DNA of 64,000 nt from Phycisphaerales bacterium. Lineage in GTDB: Bacteria > Planctomycetota > UBA1135 > UBA2386. Under the pieces are notes generated by a model. That model was not told the DNA's origin. It did not search any database and was given only the letters and a program-made list of their open reading frames with translations. Position numbers and translations under genes: made by a program. Of this stretch, positions 8,601 to 16,661 are shown piece after piece. Each line of letters opens with the position of its first letter. The first letter of the stretch is position 1. The DNA lies in contig JADCJE010000137.1 of NCBI GenBank assembly GCA_020247305.1, forward strand, positions 1-64,000, in the 5' to 3' direction.

Positions 8601-9326
8601 ATGGCCGCGCCCGAGGAGACGCCGCCCCCCGTGCTCTCCCTGCGCGGGGTCGGCAAGACCTATCCTTCGCCCGGCGGCGACGTGCACGCACTGCGCGCGG
8701 TCGACCTCGACCTGTTCGCCGGCGAACTCGTCGTCATGCTCGGGCCGTCGGGCAGCGGCAAGTCGACGCTGCTGCACGTGCTCGGCGGACTCGACGCGCC
8801 AAGCCGCGGCATCGTGCGCTTCCGCGGCCGCGAGCTGTCGTTCGCCGACGCCGGGCGCATCACCGCGTACCGCCGCACGCAGGTCGGCTTCGTCTTCCAG
8901 TTCTACCACCTGATCCCGAGCCTCACGGCGCGCGAGAACGTCGCGCTCGCCGCCGACGTCGCCAAAGCGCCGATGGCCGCCGACGAAGCGCTCGCGCTCG
9001 TCGGCCTGACGCCGCGGGCCGACCACTTCCCGGCGCAGCTGTCCGGCGGCGAACAGCAGCGCGTCGCGATCGCGCGCGCGATCGTCAAGCGCCCCGCCGT
9101 TCTGCTGTGCGACGAGCCGACCGGCGCGCTCGACGCCGCGACCGGGCGCACCGTGCTGCAGGCGCTGCAACGCATCCACCGGCAGCTCGGCATCGTCACC
9201 GTGCTGATCACGCACAACGCCGCGATCGGCGCGATGGCCGACCGCGTGCTGCACCTGCACGACGGCGCGATCGCGCGCGAGCTGCGCAACACGACGCCGG
9301 CCGACCCGGCGACGATCGGCTGGTGA
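8601..9326 (+). CDS. ABC transporter ATPase, MacB/LolD type
   Basis: 241 residues. Walker A is GPSGSGKS (48-55), Q-loop Gln100 ([14 protein letters not shown]), signature LSGGEQQR (147-154), Walker [13 protein letters not shown], and the switch histidine in LITHN. The [16 protein letters not shown] segment is typical of MacB/LolD ATPases that energise FtsX-type permeases. It is followed by the permease gene with start and stop touching, and then an adaptor, so the three form one exporter operon. The stop overlaps a possible GTG start of the permease. Confidence 0.94.
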   Translation: MAAPEETPPPVLSLRGVGKTYPSPGGDVHALRAVDLDLFAGELVVMLGPSGSGKSTLLHVLGGLDAPSRGIVRFRGRELSFADAGRITAYRRTQVGFVFQFYHLIPSLTARENVALAADVAKAPMAADEALALVGLTPRADHFPAQLSGGEQQRVAIARAIVKRPAVLLCDEPTGALDAATGRTVLQALQRIHRQLGIVTVLITHNAAIGAMADRVLHLHDGAIARELRNTTPADPATIGW

Positions 9327-9328
9327 GC

Positions 9329-11698
9329 ATGCGCGCGCTCGCGACCAAGCTGCGACGCGACCTGCGCCAGGGCTGGCTGCAGTACCTGAGCATCGCGCTG
9401 CTGCTGGCGCTCGGCATCGCGCTGCAGGTCGGCATGCACAGCACGATGGCGACGCTTGCCGACGCGCAGGCGCGCTACTACGCGGCGACGCGCTTTGCCG
9501 ACGCGTGGTGCAGCCTCGTGCGTGCGCCGCTGCCGGTGGCCGACCGCCTGCGCGCGGTCGACGGCGTCGCGCACGTGGCCACGCGCCTCGTCGACCTCGC
9601 GCGGCTCGACCTGCCCGGCGTCGCCGAAGCGGTGCAGGCGCGCCTCGTGTCGCTGCCGCAGCACGGCCGCCCGGCGATCGACGACCTGCGGCTGGTGCGC
9701 GGCCGCTGGCCCGACCCCGAACACGACGACGAAGCGCTGCTGCTCGACACCTTCGCGGCGGCGCGCGCCCTCGCACTCGGCGACGTCGTGCGCATGATCG
9801 TGCGCGGCCGCGCCTGTGCGGTAACCGTCGTCGGCCTCGCGCGTTCGCCCGAGTACGTGTACGTCGCCGCGCCCGGCGGCCTGTTCCCCGACGACCGGCG
9901 CTTTGGCGTCGCGTGGCTGCGCGAGCGCGCGCTGGCGGCGTGGACCGGACGCACCGGCGCCTTCGACGACGTCGCGCTGCGCTTCTCGCCCGGCGCCGAC
10001 GAACGCGCCGTGCTCGCCGCGGTCGACACCGTGCTCGCGCCATACGGCGGCATGGGCAGCTACGCGCGCAAGGACCACCCGTCGCACTTCTTCGTCGCCA
10101 ACGAGCTGCTGCAGCTGCGCACGTTCGCGACCTTCGTGCCGCTGGCGTTCCTGCTGGCCGCCGCGTTCCTCGTGCACGTCGTGCTCGGCCGGCTCGTGCT
10201 GACGCAGCGCGGCGCGATCGCCGTGCTGAAGGCGCTCGGCTACCGCGACGGCGAGATCGCGCGGCACTACCTCGCACTCGCCGGCCTCGTCGCGTTGTCC
10301 GGCGCCGTGCTCGGGCTGCTCGGCGGCGCGTGGCTCGGCGACGCGCTGACCGGCGCCTACGCGCCGTACTACCGCTTTCCCGACCTCGCGTGGAGCCCGG
10401 CGGCCGGACCGACGGCGCTGGCCGTCGCCGTCGCCACCGCCGCCGCGCTGCTCGGCGCGCTCGGGCCGGTGCGCAGCGTGCTGCGCCTGCCGCCGGCCGA
10501 GGCGCTGCGCCCGCCTGCCCCGCCGTCGTTCCGCGACAGCCTGCTCGACCGCAGCGGCCTCGTGCGGCTGCTGCCGACGCGCGCGCGCACCGTCGCCCGC
10601 GAACTCGCCCGCCGGCCGCTGCGCACCGGCGGCACGGTGCTCGGCGCGGCGTTCGCGGTCGCGCTCGTCGTGTTCGGCTCGTTCGCCTACGACGCGGTGA
10701 TGCACCTGCTGCACGTGCAGTTCAGCCTGTCGTACCGGGCCGACGCGCAGTTGCGCTTCGTCGAGGCGCGCGGCGACGAGGCGTTGGGCAGCGTGCGGGC
10801 GCTGCCCGGCGTCCAGGCGGCGACCCCGCTGCAGGCAGCAGCCGTACGGCTCGTCGCCGGGCCGCGCAGCCGGCGCACCGCGATCCTCGCCGTGCCGATG
10901 GGCAGCGACATGCTGGTCGCGCGCGACGCCGACCTGCGGCCGATTGCCGTTCCGGCCGAAGGCCTGCTGCTCGCCCGGTCGCTGGCCGACGCGCTCGGCG
11001 TGCGGGCCGGCGACGAAGTGCGCGTCGAGGACCTCGGCGGCGCCCGCCGGACCGGCGTCGCGACCGTCGCGCGCATCGCCACGACCTACGTCGGCGCGAG
11101 CGCGTGGATGGCGCCGGACGCGCTGCGACGGCTGCTCGGGCGGCCGGCCGCCGCCGAGGGCGCGCTGCTGACGCTCGACGACGACGCCGCGCGCACGCTG
11201 CCAGGCGCCTGCCGCGACGCGCCGCAGGTCGCCGCCGTCGACGTCGCCGGCAGCTCGCTGCGCACGCTGCGCGACCACGTGCAGAGCAACCTGTTCCGCT
11301 CGCTCGCGTTCACCGTCGGCTTCGCGCTCGCGCTCGCACTCGGCGTGCTGTTCAACGTCGTGCGCATCGCGGTGGCCGAACGGCTGCGCGACTTCGCCAC
11401 GCTGCGCATGCTCGGCTGCCGTGACGGCGAAGTGCGCGCGCTGCTGGTCGGCGAGGTCGCGTTCACGGCGCTGCTCGGCGCCCCGCTCGGGCTGTGGCTC
11501 GGCCAGCGGTCTGCCGCCCTGCTGACGTCGTCGCGGGGCTTCGCCAACGAGCAGTTCCGTCTGCCGCTGCTGGTGACACCGCGCACCCAGGCGCTGGCGC
11601 TGCTGGCGCTCGCCGTCGCCACGCTGCTGGCGACGTGGGCCGGCTGGCGGCGCTGCCGCCGCCTCGATCCACTGGCCGTGTTGAAGGCCCAGGACTGA
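9329..11698 (+). CDS. ABC transporter permease with two FtsX domains
   Basis: 789 residues. An N-terminal helix (QYLSIALLLALGIALQVG) leads to a periplasmic domain, then a three-helix FtsX block with RGAIAVLKALGYRDGEI. A second unit follows from about residue 430: helix, periplasmic domain, and a last three-helix FtsX block with ERLRDFATLRMLGCRDGEV. The duplicated layout, about eight helices in one chain, is that of long FtsX-like exporters, so one chain may supply both halves of a pump or pair with a copy of itself. A GTG at 9323 overlapping the ATPase stop is an alternative start. Substrate unknown. Confidence 0.9.
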   Translation: MRALATKLRRDLRQGWLQYLSIALLLALGIALQVGMHSTMATLADAQARYYAATRFADAWCSLVRAPLPVADRLRAVDGVAHVATRLVDLARLDLPGVAEAVQARLVSLPQHGRPAIDDLRLVRGRWPDPEHDDEALLLDTFAAARALALGDVVRMIVRGRACAVTVVGLARSPEYVYVAAPGGLFPDDRRFGVAWLRERALAAWTGRTGAFDDVALRFSPGADERAVLAAVDTVLAPYGGMGSYARKDHPSHFFVANELLQLRTFATFVPLAFLLAAAFLVHVVLGRLVLTQRGAIAVLKALGYRDGEIARHYLALAGLVALSGAVLGLLGGAWLGDALTGAYAPYYRFPDLAWSPAAGPTALAVAVATAAALLGALGPVRSVLRLPPAEALRPPAPPSFRDSLLDRSGLVRLLPTRARTVARELARRPLRTGGTVLGAAFAVALVVFGSFAYDAVMHLLHVQFSLSYRADAQLRFVEARGDEALGSVRALPGVQAATPLQAAAVRLVAGPRSRRTAILAVPMGSDMLVARDADLRPIAVPAEGLLLARSLADALGVRAGDEVRVEDLGGARRTGVATVARIATTYVGASAWMAPDALRRLLGRPAAAEGALLTLDDDAARTLPGACRDAPQVAAVDVAGSSLRTLRDHVQSNLFRSLAFTVGFALALALGVLFNVVRIAVAERLRDFATLRMLGCRDGEVRALLVGEVAFTALLGAPLGLWLGQRSAALLTSSRGFANEQFRLPLLVTPRTQALALLALAVATLLATWAGWRRCRRLDPLAVLKAQD

Positions 11699-11702
11699 AC
11701 CC

Positions 11703-12962
11703 ATGGACGATCCGCTCGCCCCGCCCCGGTCCCGCCCCGCCGCACGCCTGCTGCTGGCGGCACTCGCCGCCGCCGCCGGCTACGGCCTCTACGCGATGTG
11801 GCAGCCGCGGCCGCTGCCGGTCGACGTCGCGGTCGTCGCGTGCGGCGATCTTCTGCAGACCGTCGACGAGGTCGGCCACACGCGCGTGCGCGACCGCTAC
11901 ACGATCAGCGCACCGCTCGACGGCCGCCTGCTGCGCACGCCGCTGCGCGCCGGCGACCGCGTCGTCGCCGGCCAGACCGTCGTCGCGGAGTTCGCCGCGC
12001 GGCCGGCCCCGCTGCTGGACGCGCGCACGCAGGCCGAGCGCGACGCCGCGATCCGGCGCGCCGACGCCGCCGTTGCCGCTGCCGAGGCGCGGCAGGAACA
12101 GGCGCAGGCCGAAGCCGGGGCCGCCGCCAGCGAGGCGCAACGCGTGCGCACCCTGGCCGCCGAGGGCGCCGCCAGCGAAGCGCAGCGCGAACATGCGGAA
12201 CGCGACGACCGCGTCGCCGCCGAGGGCCTGCGGGCGGCGGCGTTCGCCGTCCTGGTCGCCGAACACGAACGCGAGGTCGCGCGCGCCAGCCGCGTGCCGT
12301 CGTCGCTGGCCGACGAGACGCCGCAGGCCGAGCCCGCGCCGCCGCCCGCCCCCTTGGCGCTGCGTTCCCCGGCCGACGGCGTCGTGCTGCGCGTGCACGA
12401 GGAGAGCGCGCGGGCGCTGGCCGCCGGCGCGCCGATCGTCGACGTCGGCGACCTGCGGCAGCTGGAGCTGGTGGCCGACTTCCTGACGCAGGACGCAGTG
12501 CGCGTGCGCCCCGGCATGCCGGTCGCCGTCGAGCGCTTCGGCGCGCTCGATGCGCAGGGCCGCCCACAGCGGCTGCAGGCGGTCGTGCAGCGCGTCGAGC
12601 CCGGCGGCTTCACCAAGGTCAGTGCGCTCGGCGTCGAGGAGCAGCGCGTCGCCGTCGTCGCGACGCTGACCGGGCCCGCCGCGGACTGGCAGGCGCTCGG
12701 CGACGGCTACCGCGTCGAGCTGCGCATCGCCGTCGCCGAGACGAAGGACGTGCTGCGTTTGCCAGTCGGCGCACTGTTCCGCCGCGGCGAAGCATGGGCG
12801 GCGTTCGTGGTCCGCGACGGCCGCGCGCGCGAGGTCGCGGTCGACGTCGGTCGCATGACGCCGAGCCTCGCCGAAGCCCGCGCCGGACTGTCCGCCGGCG
12901 ACGTCGTCGTGCTCTACCCGAGCGAACTGATGGTCGACGGCGCAGCGGTGCGGCCGCAGTGA
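11703..12962 (+). CDS. HlyD/MacA-type periplasmic adaptor
   Basis: 419 residues. One N-terminal membrane anchor (LLLAALAAAAGYGLYAMW), a split lipoyl half (TISAPLDGRLLRTPLRAGDRVVAG), an Ala/Glu/Arg-rich coiled-coil hairpin at about residues 100-200, the second lipoyl half (RSPADGVVLRVHEESARALAAG) and beta-barrel domains to the end. This is a membrane-fusion protein linking the inner-membrane ABC exporter encoded just upstream (four bases after the permease stop) to an outer-membrane channel. No TolC gene is next to it, so it would use one encoded elsewhere, for example the one at 53775. Confidence 0.9.
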   Translation: MDDPLAPPRSRPAARLLLAALAAAAGYGLYAMWQPRPLPVDVAVVACGDLLQTVDEVGHTRVRDRYTISAPLDGRLLRTPLRAGDRVVAGQTVVAEFAARPAPLLDARTQAERDAAIRRADAAVAAAEARQEQAQAEAGAAASEAQRVRTLAAEGAASEAQREHAERDDRVAAEGLRAAAFAVLVAEHEREVARASRVPSSLADETPQAEPAPPPAPLALRSPADGVVLRVHEESARALAAGAPIVDVGDLRQLELVADFLTQDAVRVRPGMPVAVERFGALDAQGRPQRLQAVVQRVEPGGFTKVSALGVEEQRVAVVATLTGPAADWQALGDGYRVELRIAVAETKDVLRLPVGALFRRGEAWAAFVVRDGRAREVAVDVGRMTPSLAEARAGLSAGDVVVLYPSELMVDGAAVRPQ

Positions 12963-13091
12963 CGGCGGGTCCCGCCAGCCGACACGGCGAGGGCTGGTTC
13001 CGCGTCGGGGACGGCACGCGTTGCGATTCGCTCGCGATGCACGACGTTCCCAACCGCGCGCTGCCGCGGGCCCGGCGCCGTGGCGCGCGAA

Positions 13092-14501
13092 TCAGCGCGG
13101 TCGCAGCAGGAACCCGGCGAGGCCCTCGCGCTCGGTCCGCTCCCGCCCGATGCGCTGTTCGACGAACGACTGCCACAACCAGGTGAGCCGCGGCTCCATG
13201 CTGCCGGCGAGCCGCTGCGCGGCCGCATCGGTCACCAGCAGCGGCACGCCGTTCGCGGCGAACAGGGTCACGCTGGCCTCGAACCAGCTGCCGAGTTCCT
13301 CGTTCGACAGGCGCCGACCGGCCTCGAACGCCGCGATGCTGCGCAGCACCTCGACGCCGACCACCTCGTCGAGCTCGATGCGCACCGCCTCGAGTTCGCG
13401 TTCGTCGACGAGCAGCGTGAACCCGCGTGCCGCCCGCAGCTGCCGCACGCCGTCGACGAACGCCGGGGTGTAGAGCGGCTGCCAGCGCGGCCACAGCGTG
13501 CCGAGCGTCAGCACGATCCCGCCGGCGAACGCGAGCGCGAACGCGCGTGGCGGACACAGCACCGCGCTCGCCAGCACGGCCGGCAACGCCAACGGCAGCA
13601 GGTACGCGCCGCGTTCGAGCACCGGCGGATCCCGGCCCAGCAGCCACAGCGCCACCGGCAGGTGCACGAGGAGCATCGCCAGCGCAGCGAGCGCCCATGG
13701 CCGCGCGCGGCGTACGAACAGGGCGACGATCGCCAGCGCCGACCACGGCGCAAACGGCAACCACCATTCGTGCAGCAGCACCTGCACGATGCTGCCGGGA
13801 GCGAGATGCAGGCCCCACTCGCCTAGCCACTGCACCGCGCCCTGCATGGGATCAGCCGCGCGGAAACCGGTCGCCATCGCGGCAGCGACCAACACGGTCG
13901 CGGCAGCGAGGCCGCCGCCGACGAGCAGCTGCAGGCGCTGCGCACGGGAGCCCGCACCGATGGCCGATGCCACCAGCACGAAGCCGGCCGGCAGCAGCGC
14001 GCCGATCGCGTGCAGCGCGGTCGCGAGGCCGCACACGCCGCCGACGAACAGCGCCGAGCCGAAGCCTGGCGCGCGGCTCCAGCGGGCGAACGCCCACCAC
14101 GACAGCCCGAGGCCACCGAAGTACATGCCGTGCAGCTCGGCAGCGGTGCCGTAGTAGGCGACCGCCGGCGCACAGGCGACGGCGACGGCGACGCACGTCG
14201 GTCCGACCGCACGCGGCGGCGTCGTGCATCCGGCGAGCAACCAGACCACGGCGCGATGGGTCGCGAAGGCGCCGATCGCGACGCCGAGCGCCGACAGGAT
14301 CTGCAGCGACGCGAACGCGCCGACGCCGAACGGCTGCAGGAGCCCGAAAAGCCCGGCGGCGAGCGGCATGAACAGCACGTGCCGGCGATACTGCGACAGG
14401 TCGCCGCTCTGCAGATGCAGCACGAGGTAGTCGGAGTCGATGCCGTGCAGCCGCGCCTGCCGCCCGAGGATCAGCACGAACGAAACCACGATCGCCACCA
14501 T
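13092..14501 (-). CDS. polytopic membrane protein, possibly GT-C-like
   Basis: 469 residues from the chosen ATG. About ten hydrophobic helices fill residues 1-330, and a soluble C-terminal part (GFTLLVDERELEAVRIELDEV onward) of about 130 residues follows. The first loop has HGIDSDYLVLHLQSGDLSQYRRHV, which resembles the acidic first loop of GT-C sugar transferases, but no family motif is certain. The ATG overlaps the stop of a small upstream frame as TGATG; a GTG at 14573 would add 24 residues. Function not assigned. Confidence 0.7.
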   Translation of the reverse strand: MVAIVVSFVLILGRQARLHGIDSDYLVLHLQSGDLSQYRRHVLFMPLAAGLFGLLQPFGVGAFASLQILSALGVAIGAFATHRAVVWLLAGCTTPPRAVGPTCVAVAVACAPAVAYYGTAAELHGMYFGGLGLSWWAFARWSRAPGFGSALFVGGVCGLATALHAIGALLPAGFVLVASAIGAGSRAQRLQLLVGGGLAAATVLVAAAMATGFRAADPMQGAVQWLGEWGLHLAPGSIVQVLLHEWWLPFAPWSALAIVALFVRRARPWALAALAMLLVHLPVALWLLGRDPPVLERGAYLLPLALPAVLASAVLCPPRAFALAFAGGIVLTLGTLWPRWQPLYTPAFVDGVRQLRAARGFTLLVDERELEAVRIELDEVVGVEVLRSIAAFEAGRRLSNEELGSWFEASVTLFAANGVPLLVTDAAAQRLAGSMEPRLTWLWQSFVEQRIGRERTEREGLAGFLLRPR

Positions 14502-14755
14502 CACCGCAGGGGCGACTCCTTGCCGCGCCGACGAAATGGCGCTGGCGGCGGCGCTCTCACCTTCTCCATCCACACCGACACGCTACCGTCCGGCCTGTCG
14601 ATTCCGAGATCCTCGACCGGAATCCCCCCTGGGAAATGCGGGATTGCGCAGCACGGACACCGAAGCAATCGCGAGCCGGACGCGGCGCATGGCGTGCCCG
14701 CAATCGGCTGCCGCCGGCGGACCTTAAACCGCAGTGGACCGGCCGCGAGCCGCAC
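14501..14755 (-). CDS. small hypothetical protein with a CPCC motif
   Basis: A frame of 84 residues starting at GTG. It contains RCPCCAIPHFPGG and then a strand-like stretch GIDRPDGSVSVWMEKV. A Cys-Pro-Cys-Cys cluster could bind zinc, but only one more cysteine is upstream. Its stop overlaps the ATG of the following membrane-protein gene (TGATG), which supports translation. Third-position GC is somewhat lower than in neighbours, and no family is recognised. It could be chance coding next to an insertion-sequence scar. Confidence 0.38.
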   Translation of the reverse strand: MRLAAGPLRFKVRRRQPIAGTPCAASGSRLLRCPCCAIPHFPGGIPVEDLGIDRPDGSVSVWMEKVRAPPPAPFRRRGKESPLR

Positions 14756-14855
14756 GCGCTTGCCGGACTCCGCCAGGTCCTCGAAGGCTGCTGATACGCC
14801 GCACGCAGCTACTCATGACGAACGAACACCACGGCCCGCTGCACCGGACCGGCAC

Positions 14856-14875
14856 GTGTCAACGCGAATGAGACA
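14856..14875. mobile_element. probable right end of an IS3-family element
   Basis: GTGTCAACGCGAATGAGACA lies about 15 bases past the stop of the transposase remnant. It resembles the terminal sequence that follows the orfB stop in IS3-family elements. The matching left end was not found, consistent with a truncated element. Confidence 0.4.
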
Positions 14876-14889
14876 CCGACATGGAGAGA

Positions 14890-15255
14890 TTAGGGGGCCC
14901 CGACCAGCGCCGGCGCTCTCCCGGGATCAGCGTCGGCATTGGCCAGCGGCGGGTTGATCCATGCGGCTTCCGGCGGCCTTGCGGCACACGGCGCCCCGTG
15001 GACGAAGCGGTGGGGATTGGCCGCAAAGGCAGCCCGTAGCGCCTCGTCGCGTACGGCAATGCGTTCAGCCACGCAGCCGTGATGCACGTCTGCCGGCGTG
15101 AGCAGGACCAGGCTCGAGTGATGGTGTTGGTTGTTGTGCCAACCGAGCAGAGCAGCGGACTGGGACCTGGCGTCCGCAATGAACCCGAAGCGCTCCGCGT
15201 ACTCCAGGCAGCACTTCAAGGCCTTGAAGTGCGCCTCGGAACATGGGCTGTCGTT
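14890..15255 (-). pseudogene. IS3-family transposase (orfB) 3' fragment
   Basis: The frame reads NDSPCSEAHFKALKCC, then DARSQSAALLGWHNNQHHHS and LTPADVHHG, closing near WINPP. This is the end of the DDE integrase core of IS3-type transposases (NDxPxSE..FKTLK, W.N..H.HS.L...TP). Only about 120 C-terminal residues remain; the first two catalytic Asp residues and orfA are missing. The fragment begins directly at the 3' end of lemA, so an insertion or deletion has joined the two. It has no start codon of its own and should be inactive. Confidence 0.85.
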
Positions 15256-15262
15256 CGATGCG

Positions 15263-15835
15263 TCAACGCGCGCCGAGGTCGACGCGCGGCACCACGCGCT
15301 CGTTCTTGTCTTCGAGCTCGAAGAACGAGGCTTCTGCCGCCGACAGTTGGCCGACGACGAGGCTGGTCGGGAACTGCTGCGACAGGTTGCGCAACTCGCG
15401 GACGTTGCCGTTGTAGAAGCGTCGCGCGGCGGCGATGCGGTCCTCGGTCAGCGCGAGCTCCTCTTGCAGGGCGCGGAAGTTGGCGTCGCTCTTGAGCTGC
15501 GGGTAGCCCTCGGCGACGACGAACAGCGAACGCATGCCGACGAGCAGCGCGTTCTCGTCCTTGGCGAGGCTCTCGGCGCTGCCGTGCTTCTGCATCGCGG
15601 CGTTGCGCAGCACGACGACGCGCTCCAGCGTCTCGCGCTCGTGTTTGGCGTGGCCCTTCACCGTCTCGACGAGATTGGGGATCAGGTCGTAGCGGCGCTT
15701 CAGCTCGACGTCGATGTCCGCCCAGCTCTCCTTGACCGCCTGCCTGAGGCGCACGGCGCGGTTGTGCACCGCCACGAACCAGACGATCGGCAGCAGGACG
15801 ACGAGCGCGACGACGACGAAGGGGATTGCTTCCAT
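15263..15835 (-). CDS. lemA: LemA family protein
   Basis: 190 residues: an N-terminal membrane helix (AIPFVVVALVVLLPIVWFVA), then the all-helical LemA domain with SWADIDVELKRRYDLIPNLV (the conserved family signature) and FYNGNVRELRNLSQQFPTS. LemA proteins have the N-terminus outside and a cytoplasmic or periplasmic helical bundle; function is poorly defined. The normal family ending (P-x-VD) is reached just before the stop, so the IS remnant touches only the last residues. The ATG overlaps the stop of the upstream gene (TGATG), showing coupling. Confidence 0.93.
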   Translation of the reverse strand: MEAIPFVVVALVVLLPIVWFVAVHNRAVRLRQAVKESWADIDVELKRRYDLIPNLVETVKGHAKHERETLERVVVLRNAAMQKHGSAESLAKDENALLVGMRSLFVVAEGYPQLKSDANFRALQEELALTEDRIAAARRFYNGNVRELRNLSQQFPTSLVVGQLSAAEASFFELEDKNERVVPRVDLGAR

Positions 15836-16542
15836 CACTTGGCGAGGTCGGCGAGGAGGTGGCGCGGCCAGAGTTCGCAGAACTTCGCGACGAAGTCGAG
15901 CTGCGAGCGGAACGAGGAGGGTTCCCAGCGGCTGCTGCCGTCGGCGACGCAGATCGCGCCGCCTTCGAGGTCGATCGCGCTGTCGAGCTCCCGCAACAGG
16001 AACTCCATCATCCGCGGGTGCAGCACGTCGTAGGCGAAGCGTTTGTCGCTGCTCTGCACCCAGAAACGCCGGCTGAACTCCTCCGACTCGAAGTCGATGT
16101 CGTCGAAGCCGAAGGCGCCCTTGACCTTGTCGAAGAGGCCTTCGCGGCGCACGAGCAACGTCGGCGACGGCCACGGCGGACGGACGATCAGGTAGCTGAA
16201 CAGGTAGGTCGTCGTCTGCCGGTTCTTGCCGGTTCCGGTCGTGACCTTGTAGCGGAAGTCGCCGGCGCAGACTTCGCACGACGCGCCGAACAGGTCGATG
16301 CGGCCGCGCATCGTGTACTTGGCCGTGCGCGAGTGGCCGCGGCGGAAGATCTCGAACTGCGCATACTCGTCGTCGTGCGCGTCGTTGTCGTCGTGCTCGA
16401 AGCGGAAGCCGAGCGAGGCCGCGAGTTGCCCCAGTGCCGCCTTGCGCGCCTGCTCCTGCTTCCAGCCGAAGTAGGCGAAGACAGCGACCAGGACGAGCCC
16501 GATCGCGAAGAGCAGGAAGGTTGGCTCCACCCGGTCAAACAT
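15835..16542 (-). CDS. membrane-anchored protein paired with LemA
   Basis: 235 residues: one N-terminal helix (TFLLFAIGLVLVAVFAYFGW), then a soluble domain with TAKYTMRGRIDLFG, YKVTTGTGKNRQTTTYLFSYL and a C-terminal FCELWPRHLLADLAK. The arrangement resembles DUF3137-like partners that often sit beside lemA, but the match is by layout and the strand-rich middle only. The stop overlaps the lemA start, so the two are expressed together and probably act at the inner membrane. Confidence 0.8.
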   Translation of the reverse strand: MFDRVEPTFLLFAIGLVLVAVFAYFGWKQEQARKAALGQLAASLGFRFEHDDNDAHDDEYAQFEIFRRGHSRTAKYTMRGRIDLFGASCEVCAGDFRYKVTTGTGKNRQTTTYLFSYLIVRPPWPSPTLLVRREGLFDKVKGAFGFDDIDFESEEFSRRFWVQSSDKRFAYDVLHPRMMEFLLRELDSAIDLEGGAICVADGSSRWEPSSFRSQLDFVAKFCELWPRHLLADLAK

Positions 16543-16661
16543 ACCGCGACGCCGGCGTCGCCAGACCTCCGGCCCGAGCGGAGGACGGGATCCGGTGTTG
16601 CCCGGACGCCGGCCAGCCGGGCGTCGTCACCAAGGCCGGCTCGCTCGGGGCCCGCGATCGC

